In this document: positions 9,409 through 18,520 of the stretch, piece after piece
Position numbering within the stretch: position 1 is the first letter of the stretch
How the letters are laid out: each line of letters opens with the position of its first letter
Assembly: GCA_023251435.1 (NCBI GenBank)
Contig: JAHEYU010000044.1
Coordinates: 1 to 50,253 of the forward strand
Source: Bacteroidota bacterium
Lineage (GTDB): Bacteria > Bacteroidota > Bacteroidia > Bacteroidales > Prolixibacteraceae
Direction of reading: 5' to 3'
Length of the DNA: 50,253 nucleotides
Notes under the pieces: model-generated
Databases searched by the model: none
What the model was told of the DNA's origin: nothing
The model's input: only the letters and a program-made list of their open reading frames with translations
Position numbers and translations under genes: made by a program

Positions 9409-10833
9409 TTAATGCTTGTCAAAGTATTCAATTAACGGATAAACCTGCGTATTGAGTTGCTTCATTAGGTCAGTCATGGGTTTCCACCATTCATAATCGT
9501 TATTCACGATGCCTTTGTTCGCGTCAATGTTCGACGGATCAACGCCTTTGGCAGTCGGATCGTTGTCCTGATATTTGAAATAATGCCAGCCCACGCAGTT
9601 TTTCGACTCGAGCAACGCCAGATTGTAATTCTGGTAGAAAAGGCCCCGATCGCGCTGTGTGCGAACAATCCAGCCAGCCCCGCTCTGGTTGGGCATCCCC
9701 GAATCTTCGCCTTTGGTGTAATATTCGGTGATCAGAAATGGCTTGCCGGTCCATTCTTCCCAATTGGCCATATCGGTTGAATCGGGCGTCCATTTTCCGT
9801 AATAATTGTTGGAAATGATGTCGAGATATTTACCGGCCGTTCTCATAAATTCAGCACGATTCTTTTCCTCGCTGTAAAACCTGGCGCCGATATACAGGTG
9901 GTTGGGATCGTATTTTTTGATGGCTTTTGAAACGATTGAAAAATACTTTTCGCCTACCAAAGCCATAAATGTTTCACGGTGCTTGTCGGTTATTTGCTCT
10001 TTGCTGATTCCATTTTCTTTCAACCAATTGGCCGCGGCCCGATGTCCTGCTTCGTTTTCGGGCAGCGCCAGAAAATTATCGAGCGACTTGAATTTGAATG
10101 GCATTTCATTGTCGGAAAAATGTCCAAATAGATTCGGATCGTCTTTAGTTGCCAGCAATTGCCGGGCATGGCGGTCACAAAACGTTTCAAACTCCGGATC
10201 GAACACGAAAATGGCATCTTTCGGATAGCCCATGTGCCCTGCCTGCTGAAAGGTTCCGCCACGTTCACGGCCATAACTGCTCATAAAATTCCAGTTGATG
10301 GTATAGGCAAACGGTCGTTTTGCCGATTTGTTGGCTTCGGTAATGGCTTTGGTGTCCGACCAGGATCCGGCGCAATTAAATCCGTTCTTCTGAAGTAACC
10401 CAATTGTTTCCTGAATCCATATTTCAGGAGTGCCAAACTTTTCGGCAACCGCCTTTTCATTGCGTTCCGATTTACCCATTGTGATGCTGTTGAGTGCCAC
10501 ATTGATGTACAAATAACCTTCCGGATCGACGCACCACCAGCGGTCTCCGATTTTTCGCGTGTGGAAAAATCCTGTTGCATCGGTCCGGTGACTCAGCCAT
10601 CCACCGTATTTACTCGTTCCCGGTAATTCTTTTGGCGTTTTATACCCAGAAAGCAGGTCAACTGTTCGCGTTTCGAAAGATTCATAAGGCGTGTATTTTA
10701 CATCGCCACTGTTGAAAAGCCTTCGCTGTGCTTCAACCTGAATGGTTTTACACTTATCGGATTGCTGGTTTTGTGCGTTTCCCGAAATATTCAGGAGAAT
10801 AAAACAAATGCAAGTGATAAAATAATACTTCAT
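9409..10833 (-). CDS. Secreted clan GH-A glycoside hydrolase, agarase (GH50)-like
   Basis: The 474-residue protein has a signal peptide (MKYYFITCICFILLNISGNA). The core starts with the GDRWWCVDPEGYLYINVALN stretch seen in agarase-like TIM barrels. The proposed acid/base is Glu243 in HFSDNEMPF and the nucleophile Glu370 in FLITEYY, about 127 residues apart at the beta-4 and beta-7 positions expected for retaining clan GH-A enzymes. It is shorter than typical GH50 agarases (about 700-800 residues) because it lacks their N-terminal CBM-like domain. The PL10, cupin and GH105 neighbours suggest a plant-type uronate or galactan substrate rather than agar. Gaps to neighbours are 3 bp upstream and 42 bp downstream. 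The fold is well supported, family membership is tentative and the substrate unknown. Confidence 0.7.
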   Translation of the reverse strand: MKYYFITCICFILLNISGNAQNQQSDKCKTIQVEAQRRLFNSGDVKYTPYESFETRTVDLLSGYKTPKELPGTSKYGGWLSHRTDATGFFHTRKIGDRWWCVDPEGYLYINVALNSITMGKSERNEKAVAEKFGTPEIWIQETIGLLQKNGFNCAGSWSDTKAITEANKSAKRPFAYTINWNFMSSYGRERGGTFQQAGHMGYPKDAIFVFDPEFETFCDRHARQLLATKDDPNLFGHFSDNEMPFKFKSLDNFLALPENEAGHRAAANWLKENGISKEQITDKHRETFMALVGEKYFSIVSKAIKKYDPNHLYIGARFYSEEKNRAEFMRTAGKYLDIISNNYYGKWTPDSTDMANWEEWTGKPFLITEYYTKGEDSGMPNQSGAGWIVRTQRDRGLFYQNYNLALLESKNCVGWHYFKYQDNDPTAKGVDPSNIDANKGIVNNDYEWWKPMTDLMKQLNTQVYPLIEYFDKH

Positions 10834-10836
10834 AGC

Positions 10837-11928
10837 TTAGTCTGGTTTTGTATTAAGTTTCAGTTCTGTTTTCTTTCCTGAAAATTGTCCAAATGATTCG
10901 GCAGCTTTCAAAATTAGGCTTTCTTCCGTTTTGTTGTGTGCCCTGAAATGATCAAGTTCGATCAATACCAAATCTTTTTTGATGGTTCGTTTCCAAAGTC
11001 CTGATATTTGCCCGTTCACAACAATAATAGGTCTGAAAATACCATTGTTGGAAATGGCTTTTTTATGATGGTCGATGGTAATGGCAGCGCTCCGGTTTTT
11101 ATAACTGATCAGGTATTCATCGAAAGCAGGCAACAAATAAACCGAATTAGTCGGCGAAGCAGGTTTAGAAACCGGTTCGGCAAACCAATACGTTTCAAAG
11201 TCAATGGTTTCTGAAATTAATGTTGGTTTATTCATTTCCAGCGCGCTTCGGGCGTCGGCAACCGGCAAGCCCGACCACCACAAAAAATCGGGTAAAGTTG
11301 CCGGACCGTGGCTGGTAAAATATTTTTTAGCCAGTAGCGCCAGGGATTCGTCTTTGTTCAAAGTCCGTTTTGCCGGAACCCGTTCTTCAAGCAAAGCATA
11401 AGTTTGCTTTTTGCCCTGCATTGCTCCGCTGCAAATAACACTGTCAATTTCGGCTTCCATCAGAATATGATATAACCGCTGTTCATCCGTGTTTACTCCG
11501 CCAAGTTTAAAATAGGATTTCAATTCTTCAAGGGTAAACGATTGATTTCCCTCTAAAGTTTTGATCAGAATTTCCCGACTCTTCTTTAAAATGGATTCTG
11601 TAAGTTCCAAATCACGGTGTCTGGCTTTGGTGGCTGCCTTAGTTTGAGGAGATGTCAGTTCCAACATCCAGTAAATGTCGTCGGCCGAAACAAAATGCCA
11701 GGTTGGGCGCATCAAATGGGTGCGGATTATTTCTCCGTTATTAAAAGCCAATTCGATTTGTGCTTCAGTCAAATGCGGTAAACGCACGCCGATTGCCCAT
11801 TTCGCCTGATTAAAATCCTGCGCCTGCATTGCACCCATCCAGCCTGCAAGTTCTTTTGGTGTTTTAAGGTTGGTGGCGGCAATCTGCTGATTGTGAAGTC
11901 GAATGTTTGATATTTCAGATTGATTCAT
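10837..11928 (-). CDS. AlkZ-like winged-helix (HTH_42) protein, putative DNA glycosylase
   Basis: The 363-residue protein matches the HTH_42/AlkZ family: RLHNQQIAATNLKTPKELAGWMGAM-type N-terminus, LMRPTWHFVSADDIYWML, the winged-helix segments in the middle (about 125-215, including TSHGPATLPDFLWWSGLP) and the VYLLPAFDEYLISYKNRS beta-domain. The QxQ motif that marks the AlkZ branch is at 35-37 (MQAQDF); the YcaQ branch has QxD instead. AlkZ unhooks azinomycin cross-links in Streptomyces and relatives act on bulky alkyl adducts, so base-excision repair is the best guess. It is odd to find it inside a run of carbohydrate and membrane genes: it starts 2 bp after DUF2339 and ends 3 bp before the GH-A gene. 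No toxin or antibiotic biosynthesis genes are near. Confidence 0.85.
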   Translation of the reverse strand: MNQSEISNIRLHNQQIAATNLKTPKELAGWMGAMQAQDFNQAKWAIGVRLPHLTEAQIELAFNNGEIIRTHLMRPTWHFVSADDIYWMLELTSPQTKAATKARHRDLELTESILKKSREILIKTLEGNQSFTLEELKSYFKLGGVNTDEQRLYHILMEAEIDSVICSGAMQGKKQTYALLEERVPAKRTLNKDESLALLAKKYFTSHGPATLPDFLWWSGLPVADARSALEMNKPTLISETIDFETYWFAEPVSKPASPTNSVYLLPAFDEYLISYKNRSAAITIDHHKKAISNNGIFRPIIVVNGQISGLWKRTIKKDLVLIELDHFRAHNKTEESLILKAAESFGQFSGKKTELKLNTKPD

Positions 11929-11930
11929 TT

Positions 11931-14285
11931 CTAGTTTTCCATTTCTTCAGAAATAATATGCTTGTACTTGTTGTAAAGGAACGAGATAATCAGGAGCAAT
12001 ATTCCCAGTGAAATGAAAATGATCGTTTTGGGAATGGTTTCGAGGTGCGAAATGTCATACGCGAAAAGTTTAATCAGTGTGACCGCAAACAGTGCAATAG
12101 CGCCAAACCTTAAATGTTTCTTCTTTTTCCAGATTCCCAATGAGATCAGGATCAGCGAATAAACTCCCCAAAGAATGCTCAATCCGAGCTTGTACGAGGT
12201 ATCTGATCCTGAAAGATCCATCCAGTTGATCAATTCGGCACTTGCAATCCACAGAATTGTTACATAAAGCAAAAGATCAAAATACATCCTGAAGTTGTAT
12301 TTCAGGAAGGATTGTTTGATGTAGGTGTATGTTACAAAGAGAATAAGTGCAACAAAGGCAAAGGATAGATATCTGAAAGTAATATAAATTACTCCTCTCG
12401 GATAATAATGTGCCAGAGTTTGTTCCATATAAGTCTGTCGCAAAACTCCGAGAATGAACAAGTCGTTGATCAAAAATACCAAAATGGCTATTACAATGAG
12501 TGATAAATTGACATGTCCAAATTCCTTCAACTTCAGTTTTAAGATATTGGCATACGAAAGAATGGTCAGAAACACCAGGGTGTAGATGGTCATCCAAAGT
12601 GATTTGAATGATAGCAATTCCACATTTTTGATTACAGGATCAATACCGGTAGCCGAATTTTCATACAATTGTCCAAAAAAGGATGCAATTTCGAGCCTGA
12701 AAGCGAAATAGATTGCTGATAGGAAAACAGTTGGCAAAAGAAAGTTAAGAAGTTGTCTGAATGCGACTCTGCCGGTCAATGCCAAAGTATGGTTTTTATT
12801 GCTGTTCAGTATATTGATGAATCCAAACGAAGCGATAAACAACAATGAATTTAAAAAGTGGAGATTGAAAATTGGGGTAATCTGTATTAACTTTTCCTCT
12901 GCACCGAACTGATAGTAACCTGTTCCCCAATCATGCAAAAGACTAAATGTTGCGATCATCATCAGCGGATATGATAACTTCTCGTAAACAGGTTCGGTTT
13001 TGGTTCGGCCAATCCAAAACAACAAAGCAGCTTCACCAACCCATAAAACGGTCACCCATTTTCCGTCAATCTGAACAGGTATAGCAATGGTAATGAACAC
13101 GATGAACAATCCGGCCACGAAATAAAATAGATTCCGGTCAGCAAGTTTTTGCCTGTAAATTACAGCGCTGACTATCAGGTGAACCAGCGCATTGCCTGCC
13201 GTAAATGCACCTGAAAAATCAGTTCCGGCTTCATGATTATTCAGAATATAATAACCAATTCCGAAAAAAACTCCTGAATTGGCAAGTAAAAGAAGTCGGT
13301 CTTCAGTGTCAAAGTTGGCTTTTCCGCGAAGATTGTATGCCAGAAATGTGAGATAAAAAATGGCAAAGAAAACTGCGGCAAATATTAATCCGAGAGCGAA
13401 ATGTTCGCTGTTTTGATAATTCAAATTCAGCCAGGTTATATAGATGAGCCACGAAAGTAGAAAAGACACATAATAGAGAGGTTTCCAGTCTTTTTGGAAC
13501 GAAATTATGAGAATGCCAATGTTGATGATGGACACATAACTGAAAAGAATGGCAGCATTCCCTGAATCTTTGCTCAACAAAAACGGCACGGCATAGGCTC
13601 CAACCAAACCGATGTGCGCGATTACCTGTTTGTTGTATTTCAGTGCGGCATAAACTGTCGCCACCGTAAAAATAACCATCAGCAAAAACGATGGAACCTG
13701 CGGAATTAAATCATAAAAGCTGTATGCGAAATAGGTAATGAAATACATGATTGACATCGCCCCACTTACCAAAACGGCACTGTAATTTTCGTATTTATGT
13801 TTCAGTTTTAATCCGGTTGCCAGAAGGCCGATGCCCATCAAATAACCAAGCAGTATTCGCGTTAATGGACTGATTAACTGATGATCGATAGAATATTTTG
13901 CACCAATGGCAACACCAATTACAGTAATCACAATTCCAATTTTATTGATCAGATTCTCACCGATAAATTTCTCGAGATTCGATGCCTTTTTTTGATTGTT
14001 AACTTCAGGCTTGGAATAAACAGGGTGAGCCATAACTTTTTCTTTCTTAGGCTCGAAAGACAACTTTTCTTTATCGTCAAGTATAACTTCCGGAGTTCTT
14101 TGCTGAATAATTTTGGCGATTTCTTTTTCCTCAATTACTGATTCTATTTCAGGTTTATTGTCAGATTTTAGCTTGAGAATTTCTTTCTGCAATTCAGCAA
14201 TCTCTTCTGAAAATAACTCCTGCCGTTTTAAAACAGAATCCAGTTGTTCGAGAAGCTGATTGATTTTGTCTTGATTTTCAGTCAT
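11931..14285 (-). CDS. DUF2339 polytopic membrane protein
   Basis: At 784 residues, it has a cytoplasmic N-terminal coiled coil (about 1-50, LLEQLDSVLKRQELFSEEIA) and a basic linker, then well over 20 hydrophobic helices from about residue 100 to the end, starting with EKFIGENLINKIGIVITVIG. This opening (FIGxNLINKIGI) and the long run of short helices are typical of DUF2339. The family has no established function. The start codon overlaps the end of the upstream large membrane-protein gene by 4 bp (14282-14285), indicating translational coupling, and the AlkZ-like gene starts 2 bp after the stop. An envelope role together with the upstream protein is plausible but inferred. Confidence 0.85.
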   Translation of the reverse strand: MTENQDKINQLLEQLDSVLKRQELFSEEIAELQKEILKLKSDNKPEIESVIEEKEIAKIIQQRTPEVILDDKEKLSFEPKKEKVMAHPVYSKPEVNNQKKASNLEKFIGENLINKIGIVITVIGVAIGAKYSIDHQLISPLTRILLGYLMGIGLLATGLKLKHKYENYSAVLVSGAMSIMYFITYFAYSFYDLIPQVPSFLLMVIFTVATVYAALKYNKQVIAHIGLVGAYAVPFLLSKDSGNAAILFSYVSIINIGILIISFQKDWKPLYYVSFLLSWLIYITWLNLNYQNSEHFALGLIFAAVFFAIFYLTFLAYNLRGKANFDTEDRLLLLANSGVFFGIGYYILNNHEAGTDFSGAFTAGNALVHLIVSAVIYRQKLADRNLFYFVAGLFIVFITIAIPVQIDGKWVTVLWVGEAALLFWIGRTKTEPVYEKLSYPLMMIATFSLLHDWGTGYYQFGAEEKLIQITPIFNLHFLNSLLFIASFGFINILNSNKNHTLALTGRVAFRQLLNFLLPTVFLSAIYFAFRLEIASFFGQLYENSATGIDPVIKNVELLSFKSLWMTIYTLVFLTILSYANILKLKLKEFGHVNLSLIVIAILVFLINDLFILGVLRQTYMEQTLAHYYPRGVIYITFRYLSFAFVALILFVTYTYIKQSFLKYNFRMYFDLLLYVTILWIASAELINWMDLSGSDTSYKLGLSILWGVYSLILISLGIWKKKKHLRFGAIALFAVTLIKLFAYDISHLETIPKTIIFISLGILLLIISFLYNKYKHIISEEMEN

Positions 14286-16645
14286 GACTTTAGGTGTTTG
14301 TTAATTAACTTTACATTTAGAGAATGAATCATCACAGTTTTTTTTCCGTTGTTCCACACGTAAACTGCTATTTTCGCAACTGGCGAGTTCAAATCGAGAT
14401 AACTATAAATATGATTGAATTCGTCCTGATCAATTATTTGGCGGTTGACTTCAATTCCTTGCCAATTCTTTTCTCCGGCTGCATTTTCTGTTTCAATTAC
14501 CAGGCTTGAGTGGGCGTCTCGCGCGGTTTTTAACCAGCAATCGACGGTTATGCGTGTTGGCATGGCTAAACTGTCGGTATTAAACCTGAATGTTGGTGAG
14601 AACCCTTCTGCTTCAACACGATAGTATTTTTGATGGTCAACAAGGTCGATAATTACATTTTTTACATCGAAGCCATTCCAGCCAGATTGGTCAGATTCTA
14701 AATTAAATGATTCATTTATAATTACTTCAGGATTAATTATTGAATCCTTTCCGAAGAAACTATCCATTGTTTTCTCATCAGTGTCAAAATATTCGAATTC
14801 ATAAGAGAACGTATTTTTTACCATGTCTTTATCCGAAACAGTCACTAGTATTTCAGTAATTTTTTCTGAAGGCGAGTTGTTTCCGGCACTTGTGTGGAAA
14901 GGCGAAATCCAAATTCCATCAGCTGCATTTTGTGGAACAATCCGGTATTTTAGCGTGCTGCCATTCATGGTTTTAAAGTACATGTAATACAGTTCGTCTT
15001 TGTACAGAAAGCTTTTTATTTTTCCTGAAAAACTACGGTCAGTATGCAGTTTCAGTCGTGTAAAATGACTGGCAGAATCGGGAATGGCAATCCATTGGTT
15101 CCATTTGGCCGATTGCGCATTTGTGATTGCAGAGCGAATCTCCAACGGCTGATTACGCCTCAGGTACACGAGAAAATTTTCGTCGGAATAAATTGGGTCA
15201 TAATTCCTGATTAATTCGATTAGGGTTTGCGGCTCGTCGTTCAGCAAATAACGGTTGTCGATACTTTCAAGCTGGCCTCCATTCAGATCGGTCGTGATAT
15301 TATTCAAGCCAAAAATGAAATATTCGGGAGCCTCGCTACCGGCAAAATGAGTCGCATTCTTTTTATCGAGCCACGAAGTATAAGCCGCATACGACTGTAT
15401 TACCGGGCGCGCTTTCCAGTTTAATTTATTGGCTGCAAGAATAGTGTAATCATAAGGATAGATATCAACCGTTGCGTTTCCAATCCGGTTTCGGATTTCT
15501 TCAGGTAACCGGTTGACTGCAATATTTTCGAGGTTTTGCTTTTCGCTTTTTTCTTTTATTTCCGAATAGTTTGAAATGAACTTCGTGAAGTTTCCAATTC
15601 CCAAATAATTGAGGGTGAGCGGTTCCGGGTTTTCCACATTTTTCATATTCAGTATGAAAAGGAAAAATACAAATACTAAAACTGGAAGGTTAATGAACAG
15701 ATTTATAGGATTATAAACCAAAAATAGGATCATCGAAACTACCACGAAGTGCAGATAGGTTTTAATGTGTGAATAATCTTCGCGGGCCATTCCGTATTTC
15801 CATGCCGCAAAAAAAGCCAGCAAAAAAAGAAAGCCGAAAATTTTGCCTTCACTGGTTTTCTGTAAAAACGGAATTGCCCAACACCCGATTAAAAAGGGGA
15901 GAATAAGCAGCCAGTTATTTGTTGGGTGAAAAGCGGCCGCAGCCGAATTGTCGCCTGCCAGATGAAACATTCCGATACAATAATTAATAAATCCACCCGG
16001 ACTTCCATAGATAAAAATCCAAAATAACAGCATGGCAGCCAATGTAATAGAAGTGTCTGCAAGGCTGCGTTTGTAATTTTTTGTTCGGATAAATTCTATT
16101 GCCAGCAGCGAAAAAGTTAGTGTTCCGGCAATAATTGCGACGTAAGCTTTTACATAAATGGCAAAGGCTGTAAGTACCAGACCCCAATATTTCGGTAAGG
16201 GTTTTTCATATTTCAGGTAAAGCAAATAAGCTGCCGAAATATTGGAAATAATAAGCTGATTAAAATTTGAAAGGCTGAAAATAAACCATGCCAAAACTGC
16301 CGTCAACAACCAATATTGCCATTTGTTTTTGTTGAAAAGCTTAAATAACTGAAATAAAAATACGATTTGTAAAAGCATGGTAACAGCTACCGATAAAATA
16401 AAATTTTCAGCCAAAGGATACATGAAAAAAGCGAGCGGTCCATGCGGAAAAATGATGTCGCGCCCGGCCGAAAGCCCAGTTGAAAACAGATGATTGTATA
16501 GCCATTTAAGTGGGGGGTCGATGCCAATGTTATAGGTAAGTTCTATTTCAGGAAAACTAAAGATGGCAACAATCAATGCCATGAAAAACAGGCCGATATA
16601 GGTGTTTGTGTTTCGTGTATTTGGTTTCAAAATCAGGTTCTTCAT
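14282..16645 (-). CDS. Large membrane protein, GT-C-like N-terminal half with C-terminal beta-sandwich-like region
   Basis: The start is set at 16645 (MKNLILKPNTRNTNTYIGLF). An in-frame ATG 47 codons upstream would lie before the predicted promoter, and its extension has no membrane or signal character. Residues about 15-350 hold roughly ten hydrophobic helices. The second loop has DIIFPHGPLAFFMYP, resembling the PxGPL loop of GT-C-type, polyprenyl-phosphate-sugar-using membrane proteins. Residues about 370-500 form a soluble alpha/beta-like segment. Roughly 520-787 is beta-rich, with a terminal part (NESFNLESDQSGWNGF onward) resembling a carbohydrate-binding-module sandwich. I do not recognise a named family. 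It is first in the minus-strand cluster and overlaps DUF2339 by 4 bp. A glycan-transferring role is a hypothesis only. Confidence 0.7.
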   Translation of the reverse strand: MKNLILKPNTRNTNTYIGLFFMALIVAIFSFPEIELTYNIGIDPPLKWLYNHLFSTGLSAGRDIIFPHGPLAFFMYPLAENFILSVAVTMLLQIVFLFQLFKLFNKNKWQYWLLTAVLAWFIFSLSNFNQLIISNISAAYLLYLKYEKPLPKYWGLVLTAFAIYVKAYVAIIAGTLTFSLLAIEFIRTKNYKRSLADTSITLAAMLLFWIFIYGSPGGFINYCIGMFHLAGDNSAAAAFHPTNNWLLILPFLIGCWAIPFLQKTSEGKIFGFLFLLAFFAAWKYGMAREDYSHIKTYLHFVVVSMILFLVYNPINLFINLPVLVFVFFLFILNMKNVENPEPLTLNYLGIGNFTKFISNYSEIKEKSEKQNLENIAVNRLPEEIRNRIGNATVDIYPYDYTILAANKLNWKARPVIQSYAAYTSWLDKKNATHFAGSEAPEYFIFGLNNITTDLNGGQLESIDNRYLLNDEPQTLIELIRNYDPIYSDENFLVYLRRNQPLEIRSAITNAQSAKWNQWIAIPDSASHFTRLKLHTDRSFSGKIKSFLYKDELYYMYFKTMNGSTLKYRIVPQNAADGIWISPFHTSAGNNSPSEKITEILVTVSDKDMVKNTFSYEFEYFDTDEKTMDSFFGKDSIINPEVIINESFNLESDQSGWNGFDVKNVIIDLVDHQKYYRVEAEGFSPTFRFNTDSLAMPTRITVDCWLKTARDAHSSLVIETENAAGEKNWQGIEVNRQIIDQDEFNHIYSYLDLNSPVAKIAVYVWNNGKKTVMIHSLNVKLINKHLKS

Positions 16646-16696
16646 TTTATGGTTGATTGTTTTTTCTGTAAAAGTAGAATTGTCGGCGTCAAATGG

Positions 16697-16704
16697 CAAA
16701 GTTA
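16697..16704 (-). promoter_or_regulatory. Putative -7 box for the seven-gene minus-strand cluster
   Basis: Read on the minus strand the octamer is taactttg, a TAnnTTTG match. Transcription would start near 16690, about 45 nt before the ATG at 16645 and downstream of the alternative ATG at 16786. No good -33 TTG is seen at the usual distance. Confidence 0.45.
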
Positions 16705-16741
16705 GGGTACATAATTTTAATTGCTTATGAAAAAACATCAC

Positions 16742-16771
16742 TTTGATAATTGGATCAGAAGTATAATTTTG
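16742..16771 (+). promoter_or_regulatory. Putative promoter of the YfcC-family transporter gene
   Basis: A TTTG at 16742-16745 and a TAnnTTTG box (taattttg, 16764-16771) are separated by 18 bp, close to the Bacteroidota -33/-7 spacing. The predicted transcription start near 16778 leaves a leader of about 20 nt before the ATG at 16797. Confidence 0.5.
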
Positions 16772-16796
16772 TATCAACAGATTCAACTAACCGCAG

Positions 16797-18416
16797 ATGA
16801 CTAAAAAAGTTCCGCACACCTTCGTAATTGTCTTTAGTATCATTGTTTTTGCAGCCATTTTAACATGGATTATACCACCCGGCAAATTCGTAAAAGAAAC
16901 GCAAGTTGTTAATGGCAAGGAGCAAACATTGATGGTTTATCACCAAATGAGCGAATTGCCCGATGGACACCCATCAAAAAAAGTAGCGGTCGCCCAAACC
17001 TGGCAGATTTTTTCCGCTCTTTTTAACGGTTTCGTAAAACAGGCCGGAATCATCGTTTTTATCCTTGTCATCGGCGGGGCTTTCTGGATTATGAATCAAA
17101 CCAAAGCCATTGATGTGGCTATTTTTTCATTCCTGAAAAAGATAAGGAAATTAGATAAAACAAGATTTTTACGATTTGTCGGAATCGATAATGTAATCGT
17201 GGTTTTTATCATGTTGCTGTTCAGTTCGTTTGGGGCTATTTTTGGTATGAGCGAAGAAACCATCGCTTTTGTGATAATCTTTATTCCGCTGGCAATTTCG
17301 ATGGGATACGATTCAATTACCGGAGTCTGTATGGTTTATATTGCGGCGCATATTGGTTTTGCAGGTGCCATCTTAAATCCGTTTACCATTGGTATTGCAC
17401 AGGGATTGGCAGGAATTCCCCTGTTTTCGGGTATCGAATTTCGCCTTTTCAGTTGGTTGATTATTAACATTGCCGGTATTGGATACGTGTTGTGGTACAT
17501 GGCCAAAATAAGGCGCAACCCAAAACTTTCGCCCGTTTACGAAGAAGATGCCTACTGGCGCGAACATGTTCAGTTAAACAACGAAAAACTTGAATATCAC
17601 ACACCTAAAATGGCCTGGGTAGTTTATGGTCTCATTACTGCTGTACTTGCAGCCTTCGCGATCGCTTATCCTGAATCGTCCTTGAAAATTGGAAATTCAT
17701 CAGTCAATATGCCAATTATCCCGATTTCGACTGTACTTTTTGCTTTGCTCGGATGGTATAGCCTGAAAAAGTCCATTCATTTTTTTATCATGCTGATTCT
17801 TGGCTATACTATTCTTTTCCTGATTGTTGGGGTGATGGGATATGGCTGGTACGTGATGGAAATTGCCACACTTTTTCTGGCTGCCGGAATCGCTTCAGGA
17901 ATGGCATTTAACCAAAGCGCCAACGAAATCGCCATGTCGTTTATCGATGGAATGAAAGATATTTATTCGGCTGCGTTGATTGTGGGTTTAGCCGGAGGAA
18001 TAATTGTGGTACTCGAAGATGGCGGCGTGATCGACAGCATTTTGTATGGTTTGTCGAAATCACTCGGTCAGTTCGGTAAAATTGCGTCAGTAGAAATCAT
18101 GTACAGCATTCAAACCCTGATCAATATTTTTATACCAAGTGGTTCGGCCAAAGCTGCCATTACGATGCCATTAATGGCTCCGTTTGGCGACCTTATCGGT
18201 ATTTCGCGACAGGCAACTGTGATGGCATTTCAGTTTGGCGATGGCTTCACTAACATGATTACACCCACTTCAGGAATTCTTATTGGTGTGTTGGGTGTTG
18301 CCCGAATTCCCTATCATAAATGGCTGAAGTGGGTTTTCCCGCTTATTTTAATATTGTTTGTTGTTGGAGCATTGCTCCTGATACCGACTGTTACCATGCA
18401 ACTTAACGGATTTTAG
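16797..18416 (+). CDS. YfcC-family (C4-dicarboxylate anaerobic carrier-like) permease
   Basis: The 539-residue protein has about twelve to thirteen membrane helices. It begins with the family-typical PHTFVIVFSIIVFAAILTWIIPPGKF and holds the conserved GMSEETIAFVIIFIPLA, HIGFAGAILNPFTIGIAQG and, near the end, SGSAKAAITMPLMAPFGDL with FQFGDGFTNMITPTSG. It belongs to the ion-transporter superfamily of DcuC/YfcC secondary carriers. Proposed substrates for relatives include dicarboxylates, basic amino acids and peptides; none can be assigned here. It is followed after 104 bp by GH31 and then a GntR regulator in the same direction, which could suggest transport of a sugar acid or related product, but this is context only. 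Confidence 0.87.
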   Translation: MTKKVPHTFVIVFSIIVFAAILTWIIPPGKFVKETQVVNGKEQTLMVYHQMSELPDGHPSKKVAVAQTWQIFSALFNGFVKQAGIIVFILVIGGAFWIMNQTKAIDVAIFSFLKKIRKLDKTRFLRFVGIDNVIVVFIMLLFSSFGAIFGMSEETIAFVIIFIPLAISMGYDSITGVCMVYIAAHIGFAGAILNPFTIGIAQGLAGIPLFSGIEFRLFSWLIINIAGIGYVLWYMAKIRRNPKLSPVYEEDAYWREHVQLNNEKLEYHTPKMAWVVYGLITAVLAAFAIAYPESSLKIGNSSVNMPIIPISTVLFALLGWYSLKKSIHFFIMLILGYTILFLIVGVMGYGWYVMEIATLFLAAGIASGMAFNQSANEIAMSFIDGMKDIYSAALIVGLAGGIIVVLEDGGVIDSILYGLSKSLGQFGKIASVEIMYSIQTLINIFIPSGSAKAAITMPLMAPFGDLIGISRQATVMAFQFGDGFTNMITPTSGILIGVLGVARIPYHKWLKWVFPLILILFVVGALLLIPTVTMQLNGF

Positions 18417-18468
18417 CTTAAAGAATGATTATTGGCTGAATTTTAAGTGTTGAAATGACATAAAAGAT

Positions 18469-18499
18469 TATTTTTGCTTCAAATTGTATTTAGTACAAT
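18469..18499 (+). promoter_or_regulatory. Putative -7 box and inverted repeat upstream of GH31
   Basis: The octamer tatttttg (18469-18476) matches TAnnTTTG. Just downstream an inverted repeat attgta/tacaat (18483-18488 and 18494-18499, 5-bp spacer) sits at the predicted transcription start, 21 bp before the ATG. It could be an operator, perhaps for the GntR regulator encoded after GH31. Confidence 0.35.
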
Positions 18500-18520
18500 A
18501 TTGACCTAAAACTATATGTT

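Noticed and set aside
16646-16786. 47-codon N-terminal extension of the large membrane protein
   Set aside because: It lies upstream of the predicted -7 box, and the hydrophobic start is better placed at 16645.
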